Assembly (NCBI RefSeq): GCF_014931395.1
Contig: NZ_CP063120.1
Coordinates: forward strand, 913,501-977,500
Direction: 5' to 3'
DNA from: Haemophilus parainfluenzae
GTDB taxonomy: Bacteria; Pseudomonadota; Gammaproteobacteria; Enterobacterales; Pasteurellaceae
DNA length: 64,000 nt
Below, piece after piece: positions 46,023-56,961 of the stretch. Both the position numbers and the translations under genes were made by a program. The stretch's first letter is position 1; every line of letters begins with the position of its first letter. The notes beneath the pieces are model-generated. The model did not search any database. It was not told the origin of the DNA and saw only the letters and a list, made by a program, of their open reading frames with translations.

Positions 46023-46919
46023 TTAGATCCCCGCTGTTTCTTTAATGTATTTACGGCCTTTGACGGCGTATTCAAATGGGTTAGCGATGGCTGGGTCTTG
46101 TTCTGCCTCAACCACCATCCAGCCTTTATAATTGTGTTTTTCAAGAATATCAAAAATTGGTCTGAAATCGATTACACCATCACCTGGTACGGTAAATGTG
46201 CCTTTGCGAACACCTTCTAAAAAGCTAAGATCATTTGCTTTTACTTCAGCCACGACTTCATCACGCACATCTTTTAAATGCACGTGGCAAATTCGGTCTA
46301 TGTATTTTTCTAATACGTCTAGCATCGCTTTTTGTGAGCCTTCAGAATAATAGATATGACCAGAATCAAATAACAAATACACGTCATCGTTAACGACTGC
46401 CATATATTTATCAATTTCAGCCGGAGTTTGAATACCTGTACCCATGTGATGATGCAGGCATACTTTCATTCCTTTTTCAGCTGCTAATTTGGCTAGTTCA
46501 TTATAGCCCTCAGCAAGGAGCTGCCATTCTTCTTCAGTAAAAACAGTTTTTTCTTTAAAAACAGCTTTTGTTGTGCCTTGGATACTACGGCTTTGTTCTG
46601 AACAGCCAATAACCTTAGCTCCCATAGCATGAAGAAAATCTCGATGTTTAATGAATTCTTTGATCGTTTCTTCTTTTTTGCCATCTACAAAAAAGGTACT
46701 AAACCAAGCATTACAAATTTGAATTCCACGAACACTCAATTTGTGTTTTAGCACTTCCACATCGCGCGGATATTTATTCCCGACCTCGCATCCAGTAAAA
46801 CCGGCCAGCGCCATTTCACTAACACATTGTTCAAAGGTATTTTCTTTGCCAAGATCAGGCATATCATCGTTAGTCCAACCAATTGGCGCGATACCTAATT
46901 TCACGTTTTCAGCTTTCAT
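46023..46919 (-). CDS. iolE: myo-Inosose-2 dehydratase
   Basis: A 298-residue TIM-barrel enzyme of the xylose-isomerase-like superfamily that dehydrates scyllo-inosose to the trihydroxycyclohexanedione. Family start [18 protein letters not shown], metal-site residues in [29 protein letters not shown] and VVEAEQDP. It lies 40 bp after iolD. The start is preceded by GAAGGAAAA on its strand. Confidence 0.95.
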   Translation of the reverse strand: MKAENVKLGIAPIGWTNDDMPDLGKENTFEQCVSEMALAGFTGCEVGNKYPRDVEVLKHKLSVRGIQICNAWFSTFFVDGKKEETIKEFIKHRDFLHAMGAKVIGCSEQSRSIQGTTKAVFKEKTVFTEEEWQLLAEGYNELAKLAAEKGMKVCLHHHMGTGIQTPAEIDKYMAVVNDDVYLLFDSGHIYYSEGSQKAMLDVLEKYIDRICHVHLKDVRDEVVAEVKANDLSFLEGVRKGTFTVPGDGVIDFRPIFDILEKHNYKGWMVVEAEQDPAIANPFEYAVKGRKYIKETAGI

Positions 46920-46959
46920 AGTTTTTCCTTCTCGAAAGAGTGGTTAAATTGGAGATAAA

Positions 46960-48906
46960 TCAATAGCGTCTCGCTTCGTTAATGTGTTTCACACTATTTT
47001 CATGAGCCTTACGGATAGTCTCTTTTTCAGAAACCTCTGCTACGCCGACGTGCCACCAACTGCCGTAACCATGTATCATGGTTTTTGGTAGTACTTTGAT
47101 ATCAATTAAGGTGGAAACATTTTGTTTTTTAGCATCTGCTAAGGCTTCGTACAATTCTTCTTCTGTTGTGACTTTGTAGGTTTTACATCCATAAGAAGCA
47201 GCGTTCATGGCAAAATCGACAGGTACGAATCCACCATCTAATTTGTTAGTTTGTGGATTTCTGAAACGGAATTCTGTCGCAAAGCTATCCATACCATTGC
47301 CGATTTGTAAGTTGTTAATACATCCGTTAGTCATATTGTCGAATAACACGACGTTAATTTTTTTATTTTCTTGTATGGATGTGACAAGTTCAGAATGAAG
47401 CATCATATAAGAACCATCACCTAATAAGGCATAAACCTCTTTTTCTGGTTGAGCTAATTTTGCTCCTAAAGCCGCATTGACTTCATAGCCCATACAAGAA
47501 TAACCATATTCTAAATGGTAGGTATTTTCACCTTTAGATTGCCACGCTCTTTGCAAGTCGCCAGGTAAGCTACCAGCCGCCCCTACAATGATATCGTTTT
47601 CACCTAAGGTCTCATTGAGAATGCCTAGAACACGGCTTTGTGTTAAGCAAGATTGAGTAAGCTTAATAAATTCCTCATAAACTTTTTCTCGATCCAAGGC
47701 ATCATTCACTTCTGGGATGAAATCTTTTTCAGTGTAAGTCGCGTGATAAATACGTTGTAATTCCTGTTTAAATTGAGCTTTAGCTTCACTAATTGAATTG
47801 CCCCATTGTGCACGATAACGATAACCTGTTGGTGATAGAAGTGCGGTGAGTTTTTCTAGCGTTTCTTTCGCATCTGCAACCACTTGAATGCCATCTAATT
47901 TATAAGCATCAAAACGGGCAATGTTAATATTTAGGAATTTCACATTTGGATTTTGAAAGATCCATTTAGAGGAAGTAGTGAAATCCGTATAGCGAGTACC
48001 AATACCGATAATGAGGTCTGCCTCTTTTGCCAAGAGATTAGCGGCTAAACAACCTGTTTCACCGACACCGCCAACGTTAAAACTGTGTTCAGAAACGACC
48101 GCACTTTTACCCGCTTGTGTTTCTGCAAAAGGAATATGGAATGTTTCTGCAAAGTGTTTGAGTTGTTCTGCGGCTTCTGAATAACGCACACCACCACCAC
48201 AAATAATTAATGGTTTTTTCGAACTCATAATAAGCTCAATGGCAGATTTCAACATCGGCTCAGTTGGTAGTGTTCTTTCAATTCTGTGAACCCGTTTTTG
48301 TAGAAAATATTCAGGGAAATCATAGGCTTCAGCTTGAACATCTTGCGGTAGTGCAAGAGTTACTGCACCGGTATCTGCTGGGTCAGTTAATACTCGCATG
48401 GCATTAATACAGGCAGTCATCAATTGCTCAGGACGGCTAACACGGTCCCAATATTTGCTTACTGCTTTAAATGCATCATTTGTGCTAATGCTTAAGTCGT
48501 GAAATTGCTCAATTTGTTGTAAAACAGGATCAGGTTGGCGGGTTGCAAACACATCACCCGGTAAAAGAAGAAGTGGGATACGATTGGCGGTTGCGGTTGC
48601 GGCTGCGGTAATCATATTGGCCGCACCAGGCCCAACAGAAGAGGTGCACGCATAAATTTTTTTGCGTAGATTTTGCTTTGCAAAACCAATGGCCACATGA
48701 GCCATACCTTGTTCATTACGCCCTTGACGAACGATGAGATTACCGCTGTCTTGTTCTAATGCTTGACCAATACCTAATACATTGCCATGTCCAAAAATAC
48801 CAAATATACCTTCAACAAATTTAGTGACTTTACCGTCAAACTCAATATATTGATTATCAAGGAATTTTATTAGCGCTTGTGCCACAGTTAGTCTTACAGT
48901 TTTCAT
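46960..48906 (-). CDS. iolD: 3D-(3,5/4)-trihydroxycyclohexane-1,2-dione hydrolase
   Basis: A 648-residue thiamine-diphosphate enzyme that opens the ring of the trihydroxycyclohexanedione to 5-deoxy-glucuronate. N-terminal pyrimidine-binding domain with [16 protein letters not shown] and [16 protein letters not shown]-terminal ThDP-binding motif [21 protein letters not shown] with the following metal ligands in [15 protein letters not shown]. Two uptake-sequence cores lie inside the gene. It leads the iolD-E-G operon and is divergent from iolC. Confidence 0.95.
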   Translation of the reverse strand: MKTVRLTVAQALIKFLDNQYIEFDGKVTKFVEGIFGIFGHGNVLGIGQALEQDSGNLIVRQGRNEQGMAHVAIGFAKQNLRKKIYACTSSVGPGAANMITAAATATANRIPLLLLPGDVFATRQPDPVLQQIEQFHDLSISTNDAFKAVSKYWDRVSRPEQLMTACINAMRVLTDPADTGAVTLALPQDVQAEAYDFPEYFLQKRVHRIERTLPTEPMLKSAIELIMSSKKPLIICGGGVRYSEAAEQLKHFAETFHIPFAETQAGKSAVVSEHSFNVGGVGETGCLAANLLAKEADLIIGIGTRYTDFTTSSKWIFQNPNVKFLNINIARFDAYKLDGIQVVADAKETLEKLTALLSPTGYRYRAQWGNSISEAKAQFKQELQRIYHATYTEKDFIPEVNDALDREKVYEEFIKLTQSCLTQSRVLGILNETLGENDIIVGAAGSLPGDLQRAWQSKGENTYHLEYGYSCMGYEVNAALGAKLAQPEKEVYALLGDGSYMMLHSELVTSIQENKKINVVLFDNMTNGCINNLQIGNGMDSFATEFRFRNPQTNKLDGGFVPVDFAMNAASYGCKTYKVTTEEELYEALADAKKQNVSTLIDIKVLPKTMIHGYGSWWHVGVAEVSEKETIRKAHENSVKHINEARRY

Positions 48907-48975
48907 TGTAATCTCCTTTTAGGGTAACTTGCATTAGTGCTAGTATATAAGCATTCTTCTAATTTTAAATATTTT

Positions 48976-48991
48976 TGAAATAAAAATTTCA
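48976..48991. promoter_or_regulatory. Candidate IolR operator 3 (iolD promoter side)
   Basis: TGAAATAAAAATTTCA, TGAAA-N6-TTTCA with perfect arms, 70 bp before the iolD start. A CRP-like block, TGAGACATAGATCAAA (48996-49011), follows after four bases. Confidence 0.62.
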
Positions 48992-49154
48992 TTTTTGAGA
49001 CATAGATCAAACTTTTTTTAGCATGAGAATTCGATTTTATAAATGAAGGTTAGACAGTGTAGTAAACAGGATTGTTTTAAATGTAGTAGAACAGTTTTTA
49101 GATATTGATTTTGTGATTAATGTCTAAAAAATGAAATTTCGTTATTGCTTTTTT

Positions 49155-49170
49155 TGAAATATATGTTTCA
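49155..49170. promoter_or_regulatory. Candidate IolR operator 4 (iolC promoter side)
   Basis: TGAAATATATGTTTCA, TGAAA-N6-TTTCA with perfect arms, 45 bp before the iolC start. Confidence 0.62.
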
Positions 49171-49215
49171 ATTTGTGTTGGCGAAGCAACTTTATTAATT
49201 AGAAGGAATGGCATT

Positions 49216-51126
49216 ATGAAAACGGTAGAAAAAACACTAGACCTCATTTGTCTCGGTCGCGTAGCTGTTGATCTTTATGCGCAACAAATTGGTGCGAGAT
49301 TAGAAGATGCATCTTCTTTTTCCAAATATCTAGGTGGATCTTCAGGTAATGTTGCCTATGGAACTGCTGTGCAAGGTGTGAAATCCTCAATGCTAGCACG
49401 AGTTGGGGATGAGCATATGGGCCGTTTCTTGCGTGAAGAATTACAGCGTGTTGGCGTAGATACCAGTCATCTCATTACGGATAAAGAGCGCCTAACCGGA
49501 CTTGTCATTTTAGGTATTAAAGATCAGGACACATTCCCATTAATTTTCTATCGTGAAAATTGTGCTGATATGGCTATTACAAAAGAAGACTTTGATGAAA
49601 GCTATATTGCCTCTGCTAGAGCATTAGCTATCACAGGGACGCATTTATCCCATCCGAAAACCAGAGAAGCCGTGTTAACCGGATTAGAGTATGCCGGTAG
49701 AAATAATACGAAACGCTTGTTAGATATTGATTATCGCCCGGTATTATGGGGACTAACTTCTCTTGGTGATGGTGAAACTCGCTTTATTGATTCAGAAGCA
49801 GTGACAAAATCGTTACAAGAAGTATTACATCATTTTGATGTACTCGTGGGTACCGAAGAAGAATTTCATATTGCTGGTGGTTCAACTGATACATTAACCG
49901 CACTTAAAAATGTGCGTAAGTTCAGCCATGCTGTTTTGGTTTGTAAACGTGGCGCATTAGGTTGTTCAGTATTTGAAGGGGATATCCCTGATGATTTGGA
50001 TGGTGGATTAAATGTTTATGGCGTGAGAGTGGAAGTGCTGAACGTACTTGGTGCAGGTGATGCATTCATGTCAGGACTCATTCGAGGTTACATTAATAAT
50101 GAAGGTTGGGAACAATCTTGTCGTTATGCAAACGCTTGTGGTGCATTAGTGGTATCTCGCCACGGTTGTGCTCCAGCCATGCCAACAAAAACCGAGTTAG
50201 ATAATTACTTAGCTCGAGCAGAATCAGTACCTCGTCCAGATCTAGATCCACAATTAAATCATTTACATCGAGTGACTACCCGAAAAGCAAAATGGGATAA
50301 TTTATGTATCTTTGCTTTTGATCATCGTAAACAGTTAGTTGATCTCGCTGAGAAATGTGGTGCAGATGTCAAACGAATTCCTAAATTGAAACAACTTCTC
50401 TTACAAGCTGCAGAAAGAACAGCACAAGAAGAGGGGATTTATGATGGACAAGCAGGAATTCTTGCTGATACTACTTTTGGGCAAGCTGCATTAAATGAAA
50501 TTACGGGTAAACATTGGTGGATTGGCCGTCCAATTGAACTTCCTGCTTCTCGCCCATTACGTTTGGAATATGGTGATTTAGGTAGTCAATTAGCAAGCTG
50601 GCCACAAGAACATGTGGTGAAATGTTTGGTCTTTTACCATCCGAAAGACAGTATTGAAATGAAAACAGAGCAAGATGCAACATTAAAACAAGTGTATCAA
50701 GCTTGCTGTCGAACAGGACATGAATTGCTATTAGAAGTGATTTTACCTTCAGATATGGAACAAAATGAAGAATACTATGCTGAAATTATTACGCATTTCT
50801 ATCATTTAGGCATTAAACCAGATTGGTGGAAATTACCAGGTGTTTCAGCAAAAGCTTGGGCGCATATTAGCGAAGTCATTCAAGCAAATGATCCATATTG
50901 CCGTGGAATCTTGATTTTAGGTTTGGATGCACCGGAAGATAAGTTTAAAGCAGTATTTGATGCATCAACCAATGCACCTTTAGTCAAAGGTTTTGCTGTA
51001 GGACGAACAATTTTCGGGCAACCATCAGGAGAGTGGTTAAGTGGAAAATTAACAGATGATGAGCTTATTGCTGAAGTGAGTGAAAGATACAGAAGACTCA
51101 TTAAGCTTTGGAAATCTCATCAATAA
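49216..51126 (+). CDS. iolC: Bifunctional 5-dehydro-2-deoxygluconokinase / DUF2090 aldolase
   Basis: A 636-residue fusion. Residues about 1-330 are a PfkB-type sugar kinase (start LICLGRVAVDLYAQQIG, catalytic GAGDAFMSG with Asp282) that phosphorylates 2-deoxy-5-keto-gluconate. Residues about 340-636 are a DUF2090 domain, an aldolase-like TIM barrel (CIFAFDHRKQLVDLA, YGDLGSQL, GRTIFGQPS). The fusion replaces a separate iolJ aldolase that would yield dihydroxyacetone phosphate and malonate semialdehyde. No stand-alone iolJ is present. RBS AGAAGGAATG. Confidence 0.94.
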   Translation: MKTVEKTLDLICLGRVAVDLYAQQIGARLEDASSFSKYLGGSSGNVAYGTAVQGVKSSMLARVGDEHMGRFLREELQRVGVDTSHLITDKERLTGLVILGIKDQDTFPLIFYRENCADMAITKEDFDESYIASARALAITGTHLSHPKTREAVLTGLEYAGRNNTKRLLDIDYRPVLWGLTSLGDGETRFIDSEAVTKSLQEVLHHFDVLVGTEEEFHIAGGSTDTLTALKNVRKFSHAVLVCKRGALGCSVFEGDIPDDLDGGLNVYGVRVEVLNVLGAGDAFMSGLIRGYINNEGWEQSCRYANACGALVVSRHGCAPAMPTKTELDNYLARAESVPRPDLDPQLNHLHRVTTRKAKWDNLCIFAFDHRKQLVDLAEKCGADVKRIPKLKQLLLQAAERTAQEEGIYDGQAGILADTTFGQAALNEITGKHWWIGRPIELPASRPLRLEYGDLGSQLASWPQEHVVKCLVFYHPKDSIEMKTEQDATLKQVYQACCRTGHELLLEVILPSDMEQNEEYYAEIITHFYHLGIKPDWWKLPGVSAKAWAHISEVIQANDPYCRGILILGLDAPEDKFKAVFDASTNAPLVKGFAVGRTIFGQPSGEWLSGKLTDDELIAEVSERYRRLIKLWKSHQ

Positions 51127-51136
51127 TTGTAAATGT

Positions 51137-51163
51137 AAAATGCCCCATCTTGGGGCATTTTTA
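51137..51163. terminator. Terminator between iolC and the RpiR regulator
   Basis: AAATGCCCCA-TCT-TGGGGCATTT with T runs on both sides; serves the convergent genes. Confidence 0.93.
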
Positions 51164-52003
51164 TTATTTGGTGTTTTTATCTTTTTCTTTTTCTAAACCT
51201 AATACAATTGCAAGTGTTTGTACTAAGGTCATTGTTGAACACTGAGAACGGAAGCCGAGTACTTGTGCTTCTTTGATAACAAATGCAATATCACTGAATG
51301 CGAGTAATGGGCTAATTTGGCTATCTGTAATAGAAATTTGTTTAATCCCTTTTTTAGCACAAACCTTACTAATATTAACCGTTTCAGCTGCATAAGGTGA
51401 GAAACTAATTGCGATAACAACGTCTCCTTCTTTGACTTGATTAAGCTGTTCATCAAACATTCCACCTAATCCATTAATTAAAAAAGAACGACAATCTAAG
51501 TGTTGTAAGGCATAGTTTAAATAGCAGGCAGCACTAAAAGAACGCTTTAATCCAATGATAAAAATATTATTGGCCTCTTTGAGAATTTTGGCTGCTTCAT
51601 TAATTTGTTCATTTGTGGTTTGTTCGGCTAACTGATGTAACGCTTGGCTATTGGCTTGTGAGAAAATAGTCAAAATATCTTCTGGTGATTCTTCACCTTC
51701 TGATTTAGCAATTTTATGTGAAAGTTGAAGTCTTTCCGTGTAATTAGTGGTTTTTTCCATAAGATTTTCACGGAAGATTTGTTTCATTTCGTTAAAACCG
51801 GAAAAACCGAATTCAGAAGCAAAACGAATAAGCGTTGAAGGGGGAACATCAGCTTTTTCTGCAATAACGGCAACGGTATCAAAAACAATACTGTCGCTAT
51901 TATCTAAGATATATTTTGCAACTTGTTTAAGTCTTTTACTTAAACTATCGTAACGAGTTTGTATTTCTGTTTGTAAATTGGTTAATTGAGATTTTTCTTT
52001 CAT
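51164..52003 (-). CDS. iolR: RpiR-family transcriptional regulator (probable IolR)
   Basis: A 279-residue regulator: an N-terminal RpiR helix-turn-helix (about residues 1-85; QVAKYILDN and VPPSTLIRFASEFGFSGF) and a C-terminal SIS sugar-phosphate-binding domain (about 125-250; IFIIGLKRSFSAACYL and GDVVIAISFSPYAAETV). RpiR-type IolR proteins of other proteobacteria repress inositol genes and respond to an intermediate. Here the location at the end of the island and the TGAAA-N6-TTTCA sites fit this. A looser site, TGAACGAAAAATTCA (52047-52061), lies 44 bp upstream of its start and may mean autoregulation. Confidence 0.87.
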   Translation of the reverse strand: MKEKSQLTNLQTEIQTRYDSLSKRLKQVAKYILDNSDSIVFDTVAVIAEKADVPPSTLIRFASEFGFSGFNEMKQIFRENLMEKTTNYTERLQLSHKIAKSEGEESPEDILTIFSQANSQALHQLAEQTTNEQINEAAKILKEANNIFIIGLKRSFSAACYLNYALQHLDCRSFLINGLGGMFDEQLNQVKEGDVVIAISFSPYAAETVNISKVCAKKGIKQISITDSQISPLLAFSDIAFVIKEAQVLGFRSQCSTMTLVQTLAIVLGLEKEKDKNTK

Positions 52004-52066
52004 ATAAAGTTATTTTTAGAATAAATGTTCGCAGATCTTATAGAGATGAACGAAAAATTCAAGAAA

Positions 52067-52095
52067 AAAGTGCGGTCAAAAATGATCGCACTTTT
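52067..52095 (-). terminator. Inverted uptake-sequence terminator of frdABCD
   Basis: On the minus strand AAAAGTGCGATCA (one base off the uptake core) pairs with TGACCGCACTTTT and is followed by a T run, about 26 bases beyond the frdD stop. Confidence 0.85.
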
Positions 52096-52120
52096 ATTTC
52101 TTCACTTTAGTACTTTTAAA

Positions 52121-52465
52121 TTACAAACCTAATACGGCAAATAACACCCAAACAGTGTAAATGGTTGCTAGACCGTAGAAGATAAATCCGCCTGCAGGCA
52201 CGTGAATTTTAAGATCGTGCATCGCGTGATGGATACGGTGTAAACCACACCACATTGGGAAAATAGTTAAAACTAAGATAACTAATTTTCCGATCCAAGA
52301 ATAAGCGAATGTAATTAGGTTATGTGGATTAATTAATCCGAATGGTAACAATAAACCAAGGATTAAGATTACCACAGGAAAGAAAATCGCACTGACAGTC
52401 CCGCCAGCACCAAACATCAACCATACTGGTGGTTCACCAGAGCGTTTTGGATTTTGTTCGACCAT
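52121..52465 (-). CDS. frdD: Fumarate reductase subunit D
   Basis: A 114-residue membrane anchor with three helices. [25 protein letters not shown] and [19 protein letters not shown] match FrdD. With FrdC it binds menaquinol and holds FrdAB to the inner membrane. It follows frdC with an 11-bp gap. Confidence 0.95.
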   Translation of the reverse strand: MVEQNPKRSGEPPVWLMFGAGGTVSAIFFPVVILILGLLLPFGLINPHNLITFAYSWIGKLVILVLTIFPMWCGLHRIHHAMHDLKIHVPAGGFIFYGLATIYTVWVLFAVLGL

Positions 52466-52476
52466 TTTTTCTCTCC

Positions 52477-52887
52477 CTACATATAAATTAAAATTAATGC
52501 GATAACACTAATCACCGCTGTAACTGCCCAAAGTGCATTTCTTAATACGTGATGTGGTAAACGTTCATTTTTAACAATGATGTTCATCACTTTTGGTGTC
52601 ATCACGAAATAAGTTGCAGTGTGATATAAAGTCGCAATTAATGTAATGATATTTAAGATCACCACAATTGGATTTCTTAAGAAGCCAATGAAATCAACAA
52701 TACCTAAGCCTGGTATAGGATTGCTTGCAAGGCAAAGTACGCCATAAAGCAATACGATACAGAACCATACGGCAAAGATAGAAGTTGCTTCACGCACCAT
52801 ATAAGCTTTGTAGAAATCCAATTTTTGCCACCAAGTAGCCGTCATTGGGCGAACATATTTTTTACGTTTACTTACTGTTACTGACAT
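52477..52887 (-). CDS. frdC: Fumarate reductase subunit C
   Basis: A 136-residue three-helix membrane anchor. [26 protein letters not shown] is the conserved N-terminus, with the Glu that corresponds to the quinone-site residue of E. coli FrdC. It lies 10 bp after frdB in the frdABCD operon. Confidence 0.95.
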   Translation of the reverse strand: MSVTVSKRKKYVRPMTATWWQKLDFYKAYMVREATSIFAVWFCIVLLYGVLCLASNPIPGLGIVDFIGFLRNPIVVILNIITLIATLYHTATYFVMTPKVMNIIVKNERLPHHVLRNALWAVTAVISVIALILIYM

Positions 52888-52897
52888 ATTCTTCCCC

Positions 52898-53668
52898 TTA
52901 GCCTTTTGGTTTTAGCATTGAGATAACATAATCTTTGGCACTTTCCACTTTGCCTTGGTTAATTGCAGAAGCTGGATCCACGTGTTTTGGACACACTTCA
53001 GAACAATAACCGACGAAAGTACAGCTCCAAACACCGTTTTTACCATTTAATAATGGCATACGTTGTGCTTTACCATGGTCACGGTTATCAAGGTTGTAAC
53101 GGTGTGCCATTGTAATTGCAGCTGGGCCTAAGAATTCAGGGTTTAAACCAAATTGCGGACAAGCGGCATAGCATAAACCACAGTTAATACACATTGAGAA
53201 TTGACGATATTTTTCAAGCTGTGCTGGGGTTTGTTTAGTACGGCTAACTTGCAATTCTTTTGATGGATGTGGTTTACCATCTAATGCTGGTGCTTCGTTG
53301 CCAATAATATAAGGTTTAATTGCCTCTAAACTTTCGATAAAGTGGCTTAAATCAACCACTAAGTCGCGTTCAATAGGGAAGTTTGCTAATGGTTCAATAC
53401 GCATGTGGCCGCTGTAATCACGTAAGAACGTTTTACAAGCCAATTTTGGTTTGTTATTGACCATCATCCCACAAGAACCGCAGATCGCCATACGGCAAGA
53501 CCAACGATAAGAAAGAGACGGTTCAAGTTTATCTTTAATGTAACCTAACGCATCTAAAAGAGAGGTTTGGTTATCATAAGGTACTTGATAAGAGCTTAAA
53601 TGTGGCTCTTGATCGTTTTCTGGGTTGTAGCGTAATACTTCTACAGTCATTACCGGTGAATTAGCCAT
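52898..53668 (-). CDS. frdB: Fumarate reductase iron-sulfur subunit
   Basis: A 256-residue subunit with three iron-sulfur clusters: [2Fe-2S] at [12 protein letters not shown] with the later Cys in KLACKTF, [4Fe-4S] at [12 protein letters not shown], and [3Fe-4S] at [17 protein letters not shown]. It passes electrons from menaquinol to FrdA. ATG 53668 is preceded by AAGGAGCAA on its strand and overlaps the end of frdA by 8 bp, implying translational coupling; a longer frame to 53728 is rejected. Confidence 0.96.
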   Translation of the reverse strand: MANSPVMTVEVLRYNPENDQEPHLSSYQVPYDNQTSLLDALGYIKDKLEPSLSYRWSCRMAICGSCGMMVNNKPKLACKTFLRDYSGHMRIEPLANFPIERDLVVDLSHFIESLEAIKPYIIGNEAPALDGKPHPSKELQVSRTKQTPAQLEKYRQFSMCINCGLCYAACPQFGLNPEFLGPAAITMAHRYNLDNRDHGKAQRMPLLNGKNGVWSCTFVGYCSEVCPKHVDPASAINQGKVESAKDYVISMLKPKG

Positions 53669-55460
53669 TTGCTTGCTCCTTAGCTTTCGCAGCCGCTTCT
53701 GCCGCTTCTGCTTCAGCACCATAAACACGTTTTGCTGGTTGAGATTTAGTGATTTTCACCGGACTGTATTCAATACGCGGTGCATCATCGCCATTGTAGT
53801 AAGCAAGGGTGTGTTTTAAATAATTCACATCATCACGTTCGGTGTAGTCTAAGCGTTGGTGTGCACCACGAGACTCTTTACGTTCAATTGCAGAGTTGGC
53901 AATAGATTGTGCTACATCAAGGATGTAACCTAATTCTACGGTGTAAAGCACATCGGTATTGAATACGCTTGAACGGTCTGCAACACGAATACGTTTATAA
54001 CGTTCTTTAAGCTCAGCAATTTTATCTACTGCTTTTTGCATGCTTTCTTGGTCACGGTAGATACCACAACCTTCCTCCATCACGGTACCCATTTCATCAC
54101 GAATTTCAGACCAAGATTCATTACCTTCTTGGTCATAAAGCGCTTTGAGGCGAGCCACAACATCTTGCGCTTGAGCATCAATTGCTGCACGGTTTGCTGG
54201 TTGTGCATCCGCTGCACGTTGTGCGGCATATTCACCGGCAACACGGCCTAAAACCACTAATTCAGCAAGCGAGTTAGAACCTAAACGGTTTGCACCGTGT
54301 AAACCAGAAGACGCACATTCACCCACAGCAAATAAACCTTTAATACGAGTTTCGCTGTTGAAATCCACTTCGATACCACCCATGGTGTAGTGAACAACCG
54401 GACGAACTGGAATTGGTTCATTAACTGGGTTTACACCTTCATAAGCACTGGCTAATTCACAAATGAATGGAAGACGTTCATGTAAATATTTTTCACCTAA
54501 GTGACGTAAGTCAAGGTGAACCACATCAACACCTTTTGCAGTTTTTAAGGTGTTACCTTTTTTCCATTCTTGCCAGAATGCTTGTGAAACTTTATCACGT
54601 GGACCAAGTTCCATATATTTGTTTTCAGGTTTGCCGATTGGGGTTTCAGGGCCTAGACCATAATCTTGTAAATAACGGTAGCCGTTTTTATTCACTAAGA
54701 TACCGCCTTCACCACGACAACCTTCAGTCATTAAGATACCGGTGTTCGGTAAGCCGGTTGGGTGATATTGGACGAACTCCATATCACGAAGAGGAACACC
54801 ATGACGATATGCCATTGATAAACCATCACCGGTTACGATACCGCCGTTGGTGTTGAATTTAAATGCACGGCAGCCACCGCCAGTAGCAATAACCACTGCA
54901 TTTGCATTGATTTGAACAAGTGAACCTTCCATCATATTCATCGCCACCATACCGCGAGCATGACCATCATCAACTAGGATGTCTAAAACAAAGTGCTCAT
55001 CAAAGCGTTGAATTTGTGGATATTGAATGGATGTTTGGAAAAGAGTATGTAATAAGTGGAAACCGGTTTTATCTGCCGCGAACCAAGTACGCTCGATTTT
55101 CATCCCACCGAAACGACGCACATTCACATCACCATCAGCTTTACGGCTCCAAGGACAGCCCCAACGTTCAAGTTGAGTCATTTCTACTGGAGAATGTTCA
55201 ACGAAGTATTCCACCACATCTTGTTCACATAACCAGTCACCACCGGCAACGGTATCGTGGAAGTGTTTATCGTAGGAATCTTCCTCTTTAATTACTGCGG
55301 CCGCACCACCTTCTGCTGCAACCGTATGGCTACGCATAGGATAAACCTTAGAAACTAATGCGATCTTTAAGTTAGGGTTTGCTTCTGCTGCTGCAATTGC
55401 TGCACGTAAACCGCCGCCACCGGCACCAACAATAGCAATATCGACATTAACCGTTTGCAC
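53661..55460 (-). CDS. frdA: Fumarate reductase flavoprotein subunit
   Basis: A 599-residue subunit that reduces fumarate to succinate in anaerobic respiration. FAD fold [19 protein letters not shown], the covalent-FAD histidine His45 in [10 protein letters not shown], and active-site segments [21 protein letters not shown] and HYTMGGIEV. The start is GTG 55460 ([12 protein letters not shown]), with GGAGG about five bases upstream; a TTG at 55472 overlaps that site. The C-terminal tail is Ala/Glu/Lys-rich. Confidence 0.96.
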   Translation of the reverse strand: MQTVNVDIAIVGAGGGGLRAAIAAAEANPNLKIALVSKVYPMRSHTVAAEGGAAAVIKEEDSYDKHFHDTVAGGDWLCEQDVVEYFVEHSPVEMTQLERWGCPWSRKADGDVNVRRFGGMKIERTWFAADKTGFHLLHTLFQTSIQYPQIQRFDEHFVLDILVDDGHARGMVAMNMMEGSLVQINANAVVIATGGGCRAFKFNTNGGIVTGDGLSMAYRHGVPLRDMEFVQYHPTGLPNTGILMTEGCRGEGGILVNKNGYRYLQDYGLGPETPIGKPENKYMELGPRDKVSQAFWQEWKKGNTLKTAKGVDVVHLDLRHLGEKYLHERLPFICELASAYEGVNPVNEPIPVRPVVHYTMGGIEVDFNSETRIKGLFAVGECASSGLHGANRLGSNSLAELVVLGRVAGEYAAQRAADAQPANRAAIDAQAQDVVARLKALYDQEGNESWSEIRDEMGTVMEEGCGIYRDQESMQKAVDKIAELKERYKRIRVADRSSVFNTDVLYTVELGYILDVAQSIANSAIERKESRGAHQRLDYTERDDVNYLKHTLAYYNGDDAPRIEYSPVKITKSQPAKRVYGAEAEAAEAAAKAKEQANG

Positions 55461-55591
55461 GATATCCTCCAATCAATAGAAAGTAAAAAAATAAAATGCC
55501 CCAAATAAATAGGGGATATATTGCCATTCTGCCATTTTTGTTTACAAATTAGTAACCTTTTTTCCGGAATAAACGGATAAAATATCAAAAG

Positions 55592-55607
55592 TGTGATCTA
55601 ACTCAAA
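55592..55607. promoter_or_regulatory. CRP/FNR-like site, frdA-epmA region
   Basis: TGTGA-TCTAAC-TCAAA matches TGTGA-N6-TCACA at nine of ten fixed bases. The centre also resembles an FNR site (two mismatches). It lies about 140 bp from each start codon. Confidence 0.55.
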
Positions 55608-55739
55608 AAAGTTACTTTTTTTATATTTTTTAGATGATAACCGTTTTCGTTTAAGAATGATTTAGTCGGATTATTGAGTTAAAAATCGCTCTTGTTTACA
55701 ATAGCCTTATTCATTTTAAAGGTGAAAACGGAGAAAAAA

Positions 55740-56723
55740 ATGACCGCACTTAGCGATAAAAAAACAGAATGGCAACCTTCTGCATCAATTCAAAACTTAT
55801 TGGCGCGTGCCAAAATCATTGCAGATATCCGCCAGTTCTTTACTGAACGGGGATTATTAGAAGTGGAAACGCCCGTTTTAAGTGAATTTGGCGTGACGGA
55901 TCTTCACCTTTCCACCTTTAATACAGAATTTGTTGCCCCTTTTGACGAACTCTCGAAAACACTCTGGCTTTCCACAAGTCCGGAATATCACATGAAGCGT
56001 TTACTGGCGGCTGGCAGCGGACCGATATTTCAAATTGGTAAAGTGTTCCGTAATGAAGAAGCGGGGAATCGTCATAATCCGGAATTTACGATGCTTGAAT
56101 GGTATCGACCGCACTTTGACATGTATCGTCTGATGAATGAAGTGGATGATTTATTACAACAGATCCTCGATTGTAAACCGGCAGAAACCTTAAGTTATCA
56201 GTTCGTTTTCCAAGAATATGTCGGATTAGATCCATTATCAGCCACTCGTCAAGAACTGGTGGAAGCGGCGCGTAAGCATAACTTTATGGCAGATGAAGAT
56301 GAAGATCGTGATACCTTATTACAATTTCTATTCAGTGAAGTGGTAGAGCCTAAAATTGGGCAAGAAGCCCCTGTTGCGGTTTATCATTTCCCTTCTTCTC
56401 AAGCAGCGCTCGCACAACTTAGTCCAGAAGATAGCCGTGTGGCAGAACGTTTTGAGTTCTATTATAAAGGCTTAGAGTTAGCCAACGGGTTTCATGAGCT
56501 CACGGATGCTCGCGAACAACAATATCGCTTTGAAAAAGACAATCGCCTACGGGAAAAAGCAGGCTTGCCACAGCGTGAAATTGACTATCGTTTTCTAGGC
56601 GCTTTACAAGCAGGCATTCCAAATACTTCTGGTGTGGCTTTGGGTGTGGATCGTTTGATTATGATTGCATTAGGCGCTGAAAGTATTAAAGAAGTGATTT
56701 CATTTTCGGTGGAATGTGCTTAA
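55740..56723 (+). CDS. epmA: Elongation factor P--(R)-beta-lysine ligase
   Basis: A 327-residue class-II lysyl-tRNA-synthetase-like protein (formerly PoxA/GenX/YjeA) lacking the anticodon-binding domain. It attaches beta-lysine to EF-P. Class II motifs: [39 protein letters not shown] (motif 2) and [16 protein letters not shown] (motif 3). ATG 55740 has CGGAG seven bases upstream; its first codons ATGACCGCACTT contain a reverse uptake core, so the N-terminus MTAL is encoded by it. Divergent epmA/frdABCD is the same as in E. coli. Confidence 0.95.
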   Translation: MTALSDKKTEWQPSASIQNLLARAKIIADIRQFFTERGLLEVETPVLSEFGVTDLHLSTFNTEFVAPFDELSKTLWLSTSPEYHMKRLLAAGSGPIFQIGKVFRNEEAGNRHNPEFTMLEWYRPHFDMYRLMNEVDDLLQQILDCKPAETLSYQFVFQEYVGLDPLSATRQELVEAARKHNFMADEDEDRDTLLQFLFSEVVEPKIGQEAPVAVYHFPSSQAALAQLSPEDSRVAERFEFYYKGLELANGFHELTDAREQQYRFEKDNRLREKAGLPQREIDYRFLGALQAGIPNTSGVALGVDRLIMIALGAESIKEVISFSVECA

Positions 56724-56827
56724 GTTTATATAGTGTGCTTTACTCACTCTTACCTAAAAATGATTTCAATTTGTACCGCACTTTTTTTGATTTAGATAAA
56801 TATTTATGTAAAAAAGTTACATAAAAT

Positions 56828-56843
56828 TGTTAGTAAGATCACA
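56828..56843. promoter_or_regulatory. CRP-like site upstream of sdaC
   Basis: TGTTA-GTAAGA-TCACA matches the CRP consensus at nine of ten fixed positions, about 125 bp before the sdaC start. Confidence 0.6.
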
Positions 56844-56961
56844 CTTTATTATTTTGCACTTTGCGATCACCCCCTAACGTTATCATAATGCCACCATTAA
56901 TTTAATGAATGAATAGTCATTAAATAAACGATTTTATAATTTTAACTTTAGAGGGTGATTT

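Larger units (their letters stand above)
48907..49215. promoter_or_regulatory. Divergent iolD/iolC regulatory region
   Basis: This 309-bp stretch has no gene. It holds operator candidates 3 and 4 and a CRP-like block, and very AT-rich DNA that must contain the two divergent promoters. I could not single out one -35/-10 pair with confidence. Confidence 0.6.

Noticed and set aside
54036..55291. Several open frames opposite frdA
   Set aside because: His/Arg-rich translations with no start signals; frdA is clearly the coding strand.
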